DNA of 64,000 bases from Bigelowiella natans CCMP2755 (lineage: Eukaryota > Cercozoa > Chlorarachniophyceae): contig ADNK01002058.1 in NCBI GenBank assembly GCA_000320545.1, positions 150,001 through 214,000 on the forward strand, written 5' to 3'. The position numbers were made by a program, and so were the translations under genes. The notes below the pieces were generated by a model, which was given only the letters and a program-made list of their open reading frames with translations, ran no database searches and had not been told where the DNA came from. Shown here piece after piece: positions 1-11,800 of the stretch (within the stretch, counting starts at the first letter, position 1; each line of letters begins with the position of its first letter).

Positions 1-88
1 TCCCGCCCCCTCTCTCTCTCCCCTTCTCTCCTATATATAAAGATATACAATGTATCATATATTACATCCAAGAAACATTAACTAACAG

Positions 89-956
89 ATGGACACCTGT
101 AAAAAACGGAGTGTTGAAGTACTTAGACGATGAGTGTGTAGTTCCACGTGGCACTGATGAGACATTTTTCGATAAGGTGAAGAAAGAGAAGGGGGGACAT
201 ATAAAATTAAGCATGGAAATGATGATGATGATGATGACGAGAAGATTTGGAGAGTGAGGGAAGACTGCTCATGCATTTGGAACTCATAGTCAAATTGTGA
301 TTGTTTCATTTTTCTAGTCGAATCTTTTTCCATTTTCTCCATTTTTGTTGATGCATATGGTTGCACATAATACGCGTATTGATCATAGTGTGATAAATCT
401 TAATACAGCTGCGTCGCGTTCCTTTCTTCAAGAACCACAAGCATTTTTCTATTCCTGGTAGTGTATAAGTGTATGCTTCTGAAGATATTGGCGTGGTTGT
501 CTTTGCTCTCTCCTGCGATTTTTGTTTGAATATAAGCTGTTACATATAAGTTTTATCACAATTATTATAGTTGTTTCTGTTGTGTTAGTGATTGTCGTCG
601 TCGTCGTCTTGTACTTGTTGTTCAGACTTAAAGATTCAAGGCGGGGGTCGTGGAAAGAAGTACCAGCCAAGCTTTATCGTCAAACACTACGCGGGTATAG
701 CAGCAGTAGTAGTTGTAGTGGTAGTAGGTCATTCCATCGTCGTCTGGATTAATAATATGTGAGATGATGTACCGTGATTAATCAGGCGATGTACAATACC
801 AAGTTACTGGGTTCTTAGGTTATATTGTGAACAATACTATTCAAACAAGATAATAATAATAAAAAAAATAATAATAATAGTATTAATAACAATGATAATG
901 ATATTAAGGGGGAGGATAATTGTGCAAATTCATGATGAAGGACAACATTATCTCAA

Positions 957-990
<34 letters not shown>

Positions 991-1322
991 CACCCTTACC
1001 AGATAAAAACAAAGACCTGAAGTGGAAAGATCTCCTTGTCCTTGGAAAAAATTCTAAGCTTGAGATCATGGCAAGCATGTTTCCGAGGGGGGAGAGTAGC
1101 AATATGGGGACAAAACGTCCTCCCACAGTAGGTTGATTCAAGAGGCAGTAGTACTAGTAGTTATAAAGAAGAGAGAGAGGAGGAGGAGGAGAAGCTAAGG
1201 GAAGAAGAAGAAGATGTTACTCGATGATAAGTGATATAAACTACAATCATAACTGTTACTGTCAACTCCTCTCCCTCTTTCTGTCTCCTTCTCCCACACG
1301 ATGCCGTAACTGAGTGGTATTA

Positions 1323-1360
<38 letters not shown>

Positions 1361-1519
1361 AGGAACTGCGTTCAAGAAACAAGTCAATAACCTCATGAAG
1401 GCTCTAGAGCTGTGTCAGCCTCATTACATTCGTTGCATTAAATCAAACAATTCCAAACGGGTAACAGTCATTCAGATATAAGTGCTTCCTCATAAACATA
1501 CTACTACTACTGCACTCTC

Positions 1520-1560
<41 letters not shown>

Positions 1561-1769
1561 CAAAGTAGCTGTGTTATGATGATGATAGGAATGACGATGT
1601 GTCATCTGCCGCATCAATACTCATCTGTGTTATCTGCAACTACTTTAATGATGATAATATAATAATAATAATAACAATAACATAGGCAAATGTGTTTGAG
1701 GAGCCTCTGGTCCTTCACCAAGTAATCAATCATCACATTATCAATCGACTAACAAAGAGTAGTAGTAGT

Positions 1770-1816
<47 letters not shown>

Positions 1817-1919
1817 CGAGGAGAAGGAGGAGGTCACCACGATGAAAATAAGCTCATTTATTTCTATCACCGTCCCCGCTTTCCTCTTCTTCTTTCTCAT
1901 AATCGTCAACATCATCCTT

Positions 1920-1951
<32 letters not shown>

Positions 1952-2494
1952 TATCATCATCATTATCAGATTAAATATCTTGGCTTGTACGAAAATGTCA
2001 GGGTCCGCCGGTCGATTATCATCATCTTCACTATCATAATCACCATAATCCTTCTTCTTCATTATCATCACCATCATCATCATCATCGTCATCATCATCA
2101 TCATCATATTAACCATGATCTTACTTCTCCTCATTTAACCCCGCCCCCTTAATGATTATCTTATCATATCAGTGCTGGCTTTGCTTTCCGTGAGACATTT
2201 GGTCGTTTTTTGAATCGATACAAGATGCTTGAGGAGAAAACGTGGCCGCATTGGAATGGACCGCAAAAGGATGGAGTGACTACCCTCCTCAGGGCTTTAG
2301 AAATAAAAGAAACACACGAGTACGAAATGGGGAGGACGAAGGTAGTATTATCGAGAATGACGATGATTATGCTAGTCAAGAAAAAGATGATGATGATGAA
2401 GAAGAAGAAGAATAATATGATGAGGATGATAATGATAATGATAGTGATGATGATGATGGTAGTCATGATGAGGCAAGAATAATCATTTAAAAAT

Positions 2495-2529
<35 letters not shown>

Positions 2530-4395
2530 AATCAGTCATTATGATTATCTTCCTCTCCTCTTTGCGGTATTCATTGTTCTGCCCTCTCTTCGTAATGGAT
2601 ATAGGTTTTTATTCGCAACCCAGTTACAATTTTCCAATTGGAGGAATTAAGAGAACGGTACTAGTAGTAGTAGTGGTAGGTCTACTAGCAGTGGTATAAT
2701 CATTATCAGAACGATTAAATAGAATGAGGAAGATGGAGAAGGGAAGCAGAGGCAATTTTAATCTGATGATGCCATAGAAATAGAGTGAATTTTTGATGAA
2801 GCAGATGAGGATGTACATTGTTGTTGTTTGCAGTAGTTGTGACGCCGCCGCCTCTTATTATTATTATTGATTAGAAAATTAGATGATTATTGTTGATACC
2901 TCCACAGACGTATTCATGAGCTGGTGACGAAGATACAGGTAAGTTAGTAGTAGTAGTAGTAGTAGTAGTAGGAGGAGGAGGAGGAAGATGATGATGATGA
3001 TGTTGATGATGAGAATGATAATGAGAATGGCGATGAAAAATAAATAATTCATCATGCTTTTCATGATAATCATGCTTGGCATTACTAATGTTAATTTGTT
3101 GCTCTTTCATCTACTGGCACTTAAGTCTGTGTTCAGAGCATGGAAAGCAAGAAAACATCTTCTAGAATTGCGGTAGTAGAGAAGAGAGAGAATCAACACC
3201 ACAAACACACATACATACAGTAGTGATAATCTGATGGATGATATGGATTTATACATCTATGATTATGCATGTACCTGCTCTTTTCGTTTCTTCGTAATAT
3301 TTCTTATCTTCAAAAAGTGATAAAGAAATAGCCGTGTTGACCTCACCGACAGCGGAGCAACAACAACAACAACAACAACAATAACTACGCAGTGAAAAGT
3401 CTCTTGGCCTCTTTGGCACGAATAAGAAAAGGAGAACAGCTTCCATCAGACGATTCTACGTAAGAAGAAACGAAATCACACTAACAACATATCCAAATGG
3501 TGATGGTTATCTATATTCTCTGTAATGATAATAACGACTAGGTTGGCGATTATCTTGGGCTGGCTCGGAACAACATCGTCATGATTAGGTCATGAAGAAG
3601 AAGAAGAAGAAGAAGAAGAAGAAGAAGAAGAAGAGAGGCAAATCTCCGTACCCATGTTATCATTCAGATCATTTACACTACTGCTACTACAACTACGACT
3701 ATGGCGACTACTACTACTATTACATTGAGGACTCACGATGATCTCTTCTTTTACTTATACTACAACTCAACACCAACAATTCTTAGAATTGTGAACAAAC
3801 ACAAGGAATCTCACGTCAAATTTGCGGATTATGTTGAAAAGATCAATAAGAGGTGGTTATGGTTGTAGTGTAGTGGTCGTGGTAGTACAGTAGGAGAAGG
3901 AGTAGTAGAGAAGGAGTGGGGATGCTGATGACGTATTATATTAGATTGTCACATTTATCTTGTCATTTTTGTACGAAGTACAAAGAAGCAGCCTTATGTT
4001 CTCCTCCTCGTCGTCTGTTTCTTTCTTTTTATTATTTATCTTATGATGATAACACACTAGATATAAGGTGCAGACACGTATTCTCCTCCTCACAGAAGGT
4101 ACGTTCCTACTCAATATTCATATAAGATTATTACTAGTTTGTATACTTGCAATGTTATTGTCTATGTGGTAGTAGGAGGGAGAGGAGAAGGCTTTAAAAA
4201 TACAACATTTCTCCTTCCCACTGAAACATTGTGACGATAGTATGGTTACTGAAGTGATGATGATAATGATTATTATTATTAGGAGCTATTTACAACGTGA
4301 AGCCAGGTTCCTTTTCCATGAGGAGAAGAATAGCACTCACAAGGATTGCAGGCGTTTCTCTCAGTACAAAAGCAGACAATTTCATGGTGCGTCGC

Positions 4396-4434
<39 letters not shown>

Positions 4435-4711
4435 TATACATTTATGAATTACACCACCAGCTGCCACCATCAGTAGAGCACAAATGTATGTATGAAACTG
4501 CTACTACTACTAAAGGATGATAAGAGAAACTTATAAAAGTGCAATAATCCCCCAAAATGGTAATAATAGGTCATCCACGTGACCGGAGAATATGATTATT
4601 TGTACATTTGCGAGAGGAAAACAGGTGATAGTATTGATTGGGTGGGGATTGGTTCAGTCCTTGATGGTCACATCGGAATGTAGTATGAGAAAGAAGGAAC
4701 TGCTACTCGTG

Positions 4712-4745
<34 letters not shown>

Positions 4746-5877
4746 CATTATTACGTTTATTTCGTTGGATTGAATCATTTTCCATGATGAATAAGATGGT
4801 GGTGATAATGAAGATAAGTACATTGAAGTCAGTGTTGCTGCAGAATTTCTCACCACACTTGCGGATCTATTTGCGGCGGCGAATGCGGGAAGGAAGCTTC
4901 CTCTTACATTTTCCGATTTAGTCAACTATACAATAGAAGGAGGTTGCGTAGTATAGAGCTATTGCAATATGCCATTTGTAAAAGAATAGCATATAGTACT
5001 ATCAATCTATTACTATTAAGGTGTCAGCCTCGAGTAGTAGTGATGATAAGTGCTATATGTAGTCACAGCAGTAGTAGTAGTAGCAGCAGCAGCAGCAGTA
5101 CTGGTAGTGGTAGAAATAGTAAGTAGTAAGAACACACACATGATAAGCAGACTGGGCAACAGCACTCACAATATTTTACGTAATTCTTTCTGTGTAACAA
5201 GTAAGCAGTGCTGTTTATCCCTGATATTATTTTCTCGTCCAATCTCTCTCCCTTCATTGTTTGCATATTTGCGAAGGAAAAAGACGCCAACTGCGGTTTT
5301 CGGAGAATAAGTCTCAAATGGATGATACGACTTGGAAGGTAATAGCCACGGTGATGATGAAGATGGAAAATTGGACCGATGTGTTTTGTTGTCGATTGTA
5401 GAAAATAATGCATCATCCAGCATCTACCTGAGCAGCTGTTCAGCGTTTCAAATTCCGCCTCCCTCTTCGATATATTCACATATCTAGCTGGTATTATAGA
5501 TAGAAATATGGTCATTGAAGATGTTGGTAACGTCGTTGCGTAGATCGATCCAAATGATAAGGATGCGATGAACATCACATTGGGAAATATTTCCACGGTA
5601 ATAGCTTTCTACTGTTTCTGCAATATAAAGGAATAATTGACCCATGGCTTTATTTAACACCTGAAAATGACACCCATCAATAGTGCAGTATGCCCTATCT
5701 TCTTGCTCTGTCGTCTCCTCCTCCTCCATCATCATTAGCACCATCATCATCATCATCATCATCATTATCATCACCGTTAAGATAATAATCAAACGCTATC
5801 ACAGGTCAACACAAGTGCCATCACCGACAAAATATTCGCTCCTAAGCACAAGAAAGTAGTAGTAGTAGCTGTAGTGC

Positions 5878-5911
<34 letters not shown>

Positions 5912-7046
5912 TAGTAGTGTAGTAGTAGTAGTAGTAGTAGTAGTAGTGTAGTAGTAGTAGCAGTATAGTTCTGATAGTAATGTGATCGTGCAACGGTATC
6001 ACTGGTAGTAGCAGTAGTAGTAGTAGTAGTAGTAGTTGTACAGTAGCATTACACAAAAGAAATGTAGTTGTAGTAGTAGTAGTAGTAGTAGTAGTAGCAG
6101 CTAGTATGTTGGACATTTGTATCTCCAACTATGTAAGTCATTTTCAAATCATAATATATCAAATTCTTACCTATCACAAACATGAAATAATGATGATGAT
6201 GATGATGATGATGATACTTTTTACGAGCTCTCTCATCATGGTGATTATTTTCATTACAATCCTCATCATCATCATCACCATTATATTAATCACATTTGTC
6301 ATCCTTCATATGACATTACCAACAGCTACGTGGATCTCCCGTAACTCCTTTGCCGCGGGTTGATCAAGTGTAGTAGTAGTCGTCGTCGTCGTCGTCGTCG
6401 TAGTAGAAGTTGTTGTAGTAGCAGCATGTTTGCCACTACGTCTTTTGCTACTTATTATGAGTGTATCATCTTGAGAATGAAAAATTCAAAATCGTGATTT
6501 TCACTCTTATTCAATGATCTTCCTTTTGGTGCGAACAAAAGGCCAAGAAAAAAGTTGCAGCAGATATCTGGGCAAAAGGTTCTTGGAACAACAAAATTTT
6601 GTCGTGAAAATGAACAGGAAATGAGGACTAAAAATGTGCAGAATGCATATCCATGCATGCATTTGTGTGTGTGCGTGTGTATCTTTTAATCATCTAAAAG
6701 AGCATCCTTCGTAGCGGCGCCTTTAACGGGTTTTCTTTCTCTTTCTCCTCGTACATGCTGCTTTCAGGCCTATACGACTTTACGGCTGAGGAATCAGAGG
6801 AATTGACATTCAAAGCCGGGGACATGATGAGGATCTTAGAGCAAGATCCCGAGTAAGCAATTATCGTTTTGTAGTATCTCATCCTATTTATCATCAATGT
6901 GACCATCAGCGATTATGAACATCTATCATCATCGTATCCAATGCATCACATTTCAATTCAGGTGGTGGGTTGCCGAAATACATGGGAAACGAGGCTTCGT
7001 GCCTGCCAACTACGTGCAGATTGTGAAAAACCTAGAAAGAGTATGA
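89..7046 (+). CDS. Class I myosin heavy chain (3' part; motor end, IQ, TH1, SH3)
   Basis: Actin-based motor with a lipid-binding tail. Exons rebuilt by phase-consistent GT-AG splicing: 89-176 (LDDECVVPRGTDETF), 634-694 (FIVKHYAG), 786-818, 1003-1131, 1363-1460 (QPHYIRCIKSN, a motor hallmark), 1686-1731, 1970-2010, 2173-2341 (AGFAFRETF, EYEMGRTK), 2605-2657, 2908-2938, 3126-3172 (IQ motif, RAWKARKHLLEL), 3393-3459, 3542-3588 (VGDYLGL, TH1 start), 3787-3852, 4061-4098, 4283-4386, 4570-4624, 4844-4942, 5277-5338 (TH1), then SH3 exons 6768-6852 (LYDFTAEESEELTFKAGD) and 6962-7046 (EWWVAEIHG, VPANYVQIV, stop). The order motor-IQ-TH1-SH3 defines class I. The 5' end with the ATP site lies outside the window. 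Between 5339 and 6767 the TH1 end and linker are unresolved; 5552-5597 may hold a short exon. Introns are filled with TAG, ATC and CA repeats. Confidence 0.93.
959..1556. repeat. Dinucleotide microsatellites in myosin introns
   Basis: Three simple runs lie in introns of the myosin gene: (AC)n near 959-989, (TA)n near 1327-1356 and (CT)n near 1517-1558. Each is close to a splice site; the AT run ends only a few bases before the acceptor at 1361-1362. Confidence 0.9.
5866..6101. repeat. Interrupted (TAG)n microsatellite cluster
   Basis: About 240 bases made mostly of TAG triplets in several runs, broken by short unique pieces. It sits in the unresolved TH1-SH3 linker part of the myosin gene, probably intronic because TAG reads as stop in one frame. 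Confidence 0.85.
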
Positions 7047-8408
7047 GGACGATATATGATGATGATGATGACGATGATGACGATGATGATGACAACGATA
7101 CTTTTGCCTAATCTAGACCAGCCTATTTCTAGATTGCTACACATCATTCAAGCAAGCACATTTAACCGCAATGAGTCGATCAATTGGACTCTTAAGCAAC
7201 TGAGACTTTGTGTGTACGTGTAGCTGCATGCATGTCTAAACGTCTGAGCATGATGGAGCATTTGGCGCGAACATCCATGTCACAATTTACTTCAATTGGT
7301 GCAAAAATCACAAAGAGCTGAAGGAGAAATGACGACAACCGCGACATTGATCTAGACATCCTCTGCTAGCTAGCTAGGCCATGCAAACCAGCAAGCAGCG
7401 GTAGCTAGCTAGCTAGGCGCAGCATGGCCTTGGTGTGGCGGCATGAATGCAGCTCTCTGGGCTCTGCAATCTGCTTTGTCCACCTGATCGCAATGGCACT
7501 GATCTGCAGCTAGCTAGCTAGCGACAGCTCCACTTGCAAAGCTGGAAAGCTGGAAAGACATCAGACATGATGATGAGGCGTTTGTTGCAGCTAGCTTGAC
7601 TTCTCAGTTCTGTGGACTCATTGAATTCTCTGCCTGCCAGCCTGCCGGGGAGATGAAACGGGGTCACTTGCTCCCATCGCCAAATCGCTGCAGAAGAAGA
7701 GCACACGTTGAGTTCGAAAAGGGAAACTTCTTGGATTGCCGTGGCAAGTCGTGTTCATTGGAACGTGGTTCGCTAGTTGGTGGCTCAATTTTGTCAAAAT
7801 CAAAAAGCCAGAAAGGACGCGGCGTCGTTGATTCACTTTGCTGTGAACTGGGACTTCATCACAGTTCACATCCGTTGGAACAATTTCACATGAGCGCACG
7901 TGTCATGGGAACATGAGCGCACATGTCATGGGAATGCAGCAGCAAGCAAATCATCCCAGTCAATTGTTGTGACGGATGTTGCCGCAATCGGCCCGTTCCA
8001 TTGGGAGCAGTTGCCAAGTCGCAGTTTCGGTTGTTCAGACACGAAACGGAGGCAGTTTGGTGCAGACGACTTGGCGCGACTTCGGCCATTCCAGCATTGG
8101 AACGGACCGACGACATGATTCAACAGCCCGTCTCATTGGGGAGCCAGGCAGCACTGCGCGACGGGTGGCCAAGCGCAGTTCATGCTGAGTGTTTGAGCAA
8201 GCAGCTCATTGTTTGTTGTGCACGTGACAGGTTTCACTTGATGACACATTGCATCGTTGATGAATCCAACGGATCAAGAGTCCATCACTTGCCGGTGTGC
8301 GGAGAAGCTCTCAGCTGTCAGCTGGATTGATGCAAGCTCTCCGTGAAAACGAAGAGAATTGACAAATTCGATGGCAAGAAGGAAGAGGCCGTGTTTTTCC
8401 TGAAGTCC
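7047..8408. other. Region without a recognisable gene; transposon-like composition
   Basis: After the myosin stop, base use changes to GC-richer sequence full of AGCTAGCTAGC and CATGCATG words (7360-7520). Several overlapping short ORFs occur on both strands near 7600-8330, which is typical of non-coding GC-rich sequence; none resembles a known protein. Probably older repeat or transposon sequence flanking the insertion at 8414. Confidence 0.5.
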
Positions 8409-8413
8409 ATGTG
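8346..8413 (+). pseudogene. Upstream piece of a gag-like ORF split by the retrotransposon
   Basis: Reads through KRIDKFDGKKEEAVFFLKSM up to the insertion point. An FDG motif followed by a short helix is reminiscent of retroelement gag starts; that resemblance is weak. The reading frame resumes right after the 3' target duplication (14928-15165), so the LTR element seems to have landed inside an older ORF. Confidence 0.4.
8409..8413. other. Target-site duplication, left copy (ATGTG)
   Basis: ATGTG immediately precedes the 5' LTR and is repeated at 14923-14927 immediately after the 3' LTR. A 5-bp duplication is usual for LTR retrotransposon integrases. Confidence 0.9.
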
Positions 8414-8835
8414 TGCAACGGCGGAAAATTCAAAGGAATTTGACCGTTGAAAGTGGTCAATCAAGTCAAGTCAATCCCGTTGAAATGCCCTGCAGTTTTG
8501 GCAGTTTTGGGTTCAGTTGGTGCTGTTAGTTGATGAGCAAATTGAGTCATCAAATGGGAAGCAAGTGGTTTGGGAAAACCAAGTTTGTGTGCACGTAGCT
8601 GCCTCGATTGGTCAATGGCAGCGAACCCGCATCTGGCAGTCAGTTCGCTAGAAGTTTGAAAGCGGTCAGTGTGTTTGTTTGAGCGTGCACATGCGTGTGT
8701 TCTGAAGTCACCAATGTCATCAGGGTTTCATTGTTCATTGGAAAGTTTGATTGTTTTTGCTGAATGAGCGGCGACGAGCTTGCTAGTTTGGCAGAGACAG
8801 AAGCCGACACTGGGAGGTTGCTCTCAGTGGTCGCA
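8414..8835 (+). repeat. 5' LTR (422 bp)
   Basis: Starts TGCAACGGCGG and ends GTGGTCGCA. It matches the 3' LTR at 415 of 422 positions by hand alignment. Its last 72 bases contain an ATG (8764) in frame with the gag-pol ORF. Confidence 0.95.
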
Positions 8836-11800
8836 GATGGCAGCGGCGCAGTGGAAGGAAAGGAAAAAGTGCCAGAGGTGATGCACATTGAAACAGGAGG
8901 ACCTGTTGCTGCAGGTGCTACAGGTGACTTGAAGGAATCCAATTGGCAGGAAGTTCTGCTCAGGATGGAAATTGACAAGTTTCGAATGGTCCTGGAAGGG
9001 GTGTCCATCCAGGAGAAACTGGCGGTTGATTTCAACAAGGATGTCCGCAGCTTGCGAGACAATCGCAGTTCCCGTAGGTTCTTCATGGATCGATGTAGTG
9101 ACAAAGGAGTGCCGGAGAAAACGTGGAAATGCTTCACAGAAAATCCGGAAGTAGCGGAGGACTTGATGGACGAGGAAGACGCAACGGTAGCAGAGGAAAA
9201 GAAACAAAATGAAATGCGAGAACAAGACATCGGGGATTACCGAGGAATGTCTCACAGAGCGAAAGCTATGGAAATATTCGGAAAGAAAATCAAGGTGAGG
9301 GGAGAACTAGACCCAGCCTTTATTTACCGTGAAAAGTTTCGGAAGAGGGTGAGAAGAATCCAGAGTCAAATCGTAGGGCACAGCGAACTCTTTGGAGCGG
9401 ATATGAGATTCGGATACGAGTTCTTCCGAACGATATTGTCCCAGGATGCACGGGATAGATTCGACCTGTACGTTAAAAAACAGGAGAAGGAACGGCAATA
9501 CCAAATGGATCATCGCGAGAAACTCGAACAAGGAATACAACACCTGTGTGGCGAAGAGTCCCCGCAAGACACAAGGTTTGGGTTTAACAAGGAGTTTGAT
9601 AAACTGCGAAAGGAGAAATTCAGATTTGTAGACCAAATACATAGCAAATGCAAACAAGTATGCAGTCTGTTCCCGACATACAAGATTGACAGGTACGATA
9701 GGATGAACCATTACAAAATACTATTGCAAAACCACAGATATGGTCGATCCCTACTCCTAGCTATGGCACATTACGATACCACGGGTATGACTCCAGCCGA
9801 ACTCTTCAAACAGCTGAGAATTAGAGAGGAAATAATTCAGGAGTCACAACCGAAATACAATAGTGTGAATGCAATTGGAATGGAAGGGAATAAGAAGAAG
9901 AAGATCTGCTTCAACTTCCACAAAAAAGGAACTTGTCGATATGGAAATGAATGCAAATATAGTCATGAGAAAGGAGGGAAGTCTAACAGGCTGTGCAAAT
10001 ATATTAGAGAGGGAAAATGTAAATGGGGCAAGAGATGTAGATTCTCGCACGACCTAGGGGATAAAGCGGCAAATTTGTCGAAGGTCACAGTGGATGCGAG
10101 TTACCCCAAAGTAAACCCTAGCCCCCATCCCTCTTCTAATACCTTGAATAGTGACTGGAGGGAATCCGGCAAGGACGTAGTGCAAACTGTGGAAAACGAT
10201 ATGACAGAGTTAGCAAAAGTAAATATCCCACAGGTCAACATCGCCTCTAAGCCCTACAATGCAAATGAGTCTTTACGCCAACGCAATGTGCTAAGGGTAT
10301 TTGTGGAAGGCAAGAGTGGACCTGCTGAGATGAAAGCACTCCTTGACGATGGATCGCAGCCTACCACCATTAGCCTGCAAAAGATCAAATTGCTCAGTAA
10401 GCTAGGTGTAAAAATGAAAAGGACAAAGATGAGTGGCCAGGTTAGAGGTTTAAGTACTACCTGTGTCCGCATGGAGGGTGAGGTGGAATTTGAGATAAGA
10501 GTGAAGTGCAAAACCGCTCGGGGGGGATACGTAAGGCTCAGGATTTTTGCTATAGTCCTGGATGGGAATGTAAACTTTGACTTTATAATTGGCCAAGATG
10601 TGAGAAACCTATACCGCATCATGTCGTACCCAGACCCCAAACCCGAACACCGTAAAGTCACAATTGATGGCACACCTGTTTGCTCTTATCCCTGCACTTC
10701 TCACCTTCGAAATGCGAACTCACTTATACTGGAAAGCAACTTGCTGGCCTTACCTGCAGTAGCCCAGGATACGGGTATTAACGAAGGTAAACGAAACAAA
10801 GCTAAAAGGCTATTAAATTCATGTCTAGTCCATGAAACACTCGACCTGTTAGATGCAGCGGATTCCCGATTGAGAGAGTGCGACCACGTCTGCGGTACGG
10901 GGGTACCTGATGAGGAAATTAAACATAGTCTCGGTAAGATCGTATCGCTCCAATACGTCCATAGAGAATCAGAACGTACCAATGCGGAACTTGCTTCGGG
11001 AGACTGCTTGCGTATGCTGAACAGAGTAGAGAAAGAGTTCCGCGCGGGTTCTACACTCATGACGTCAAGAGAACAACTTTATTACCTACGTCGTGTCCTG
11101 TGTCGTTATTCGTCGCGATTTGTGGAAAATATACCTGAGACAGGAGAATTACGTATGCCGAAACATGAAGTCCACGATTACCTTCTACCAGGAAAGAAAT
11201 TTATGCACCAAAAGGCTTACCGATTGCCCCCGGACAGATTAAATGCGATGGAGACTAAGTTAGAAGAACTGGAAAAACATGGGTTGTGTTATAAAGTGTC
11301 GAATGAAGAAAAAGTAATAGCCACTTCACCTGCATTTCCTGTCTGGGACAAAGGCAAGAGTACCTGTCGGGTGGTTATTAGCATGAAAAAGGTCAACGAT
11401 GCTGTGGAATTGATGTACTTCGTTATGCCGATAACGGAAAACACCATGCGGAAAGTAATGACGAAAAACTGGGTGATATCAACCGACGCTAAATCAGGCT
11501 GGCCACAGATAGGGTGCACAAAGAAAACGCAAATGACCTTCGTATTTGTAACTCAGAAATGTGCTAGATCAAGTTTGGGCCTACCATTTGGATGTAAAAA
11601 TGCTCCTCAGATGTTTGCGTGGTTGATGATCCAAATTGTCAAAGGACTCAACGACACTGTGGTTCATGTGGATGATTACTACAACATGGGGGACACGTTC
11701 ATGGCAGCATTGTTAGAGTTTACCAGATTTATGCAGAGGGCTGAGACCAAGAACTTGTACCTATCTGCTAAAAAATTACAAGCGTTTCCAAAAGAGTTAT

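Noticed and set aside
1733-2134. Minus-strand ORF rich in Met/Ile/Ser overlapping the myosin gene
   Set aside because: It is the reverse reading of ATC and GA microsatellites in introns and overlaps well-supported myosin exons on the other strand.
5063-5596. 177-aa minus-strand ORF
   Set aside because: Lies over a plus-strand TH1 exon (5277-5338), includes poly-Leu coded by a microsatellite and has no recognisable domain.
7886-8330. Cluster of overlapping ORFs on both strands before the retrotransposon
   Set aside because: Open in several frames at once, as expected of GC-rich sequence; no domain, no consistent frame.
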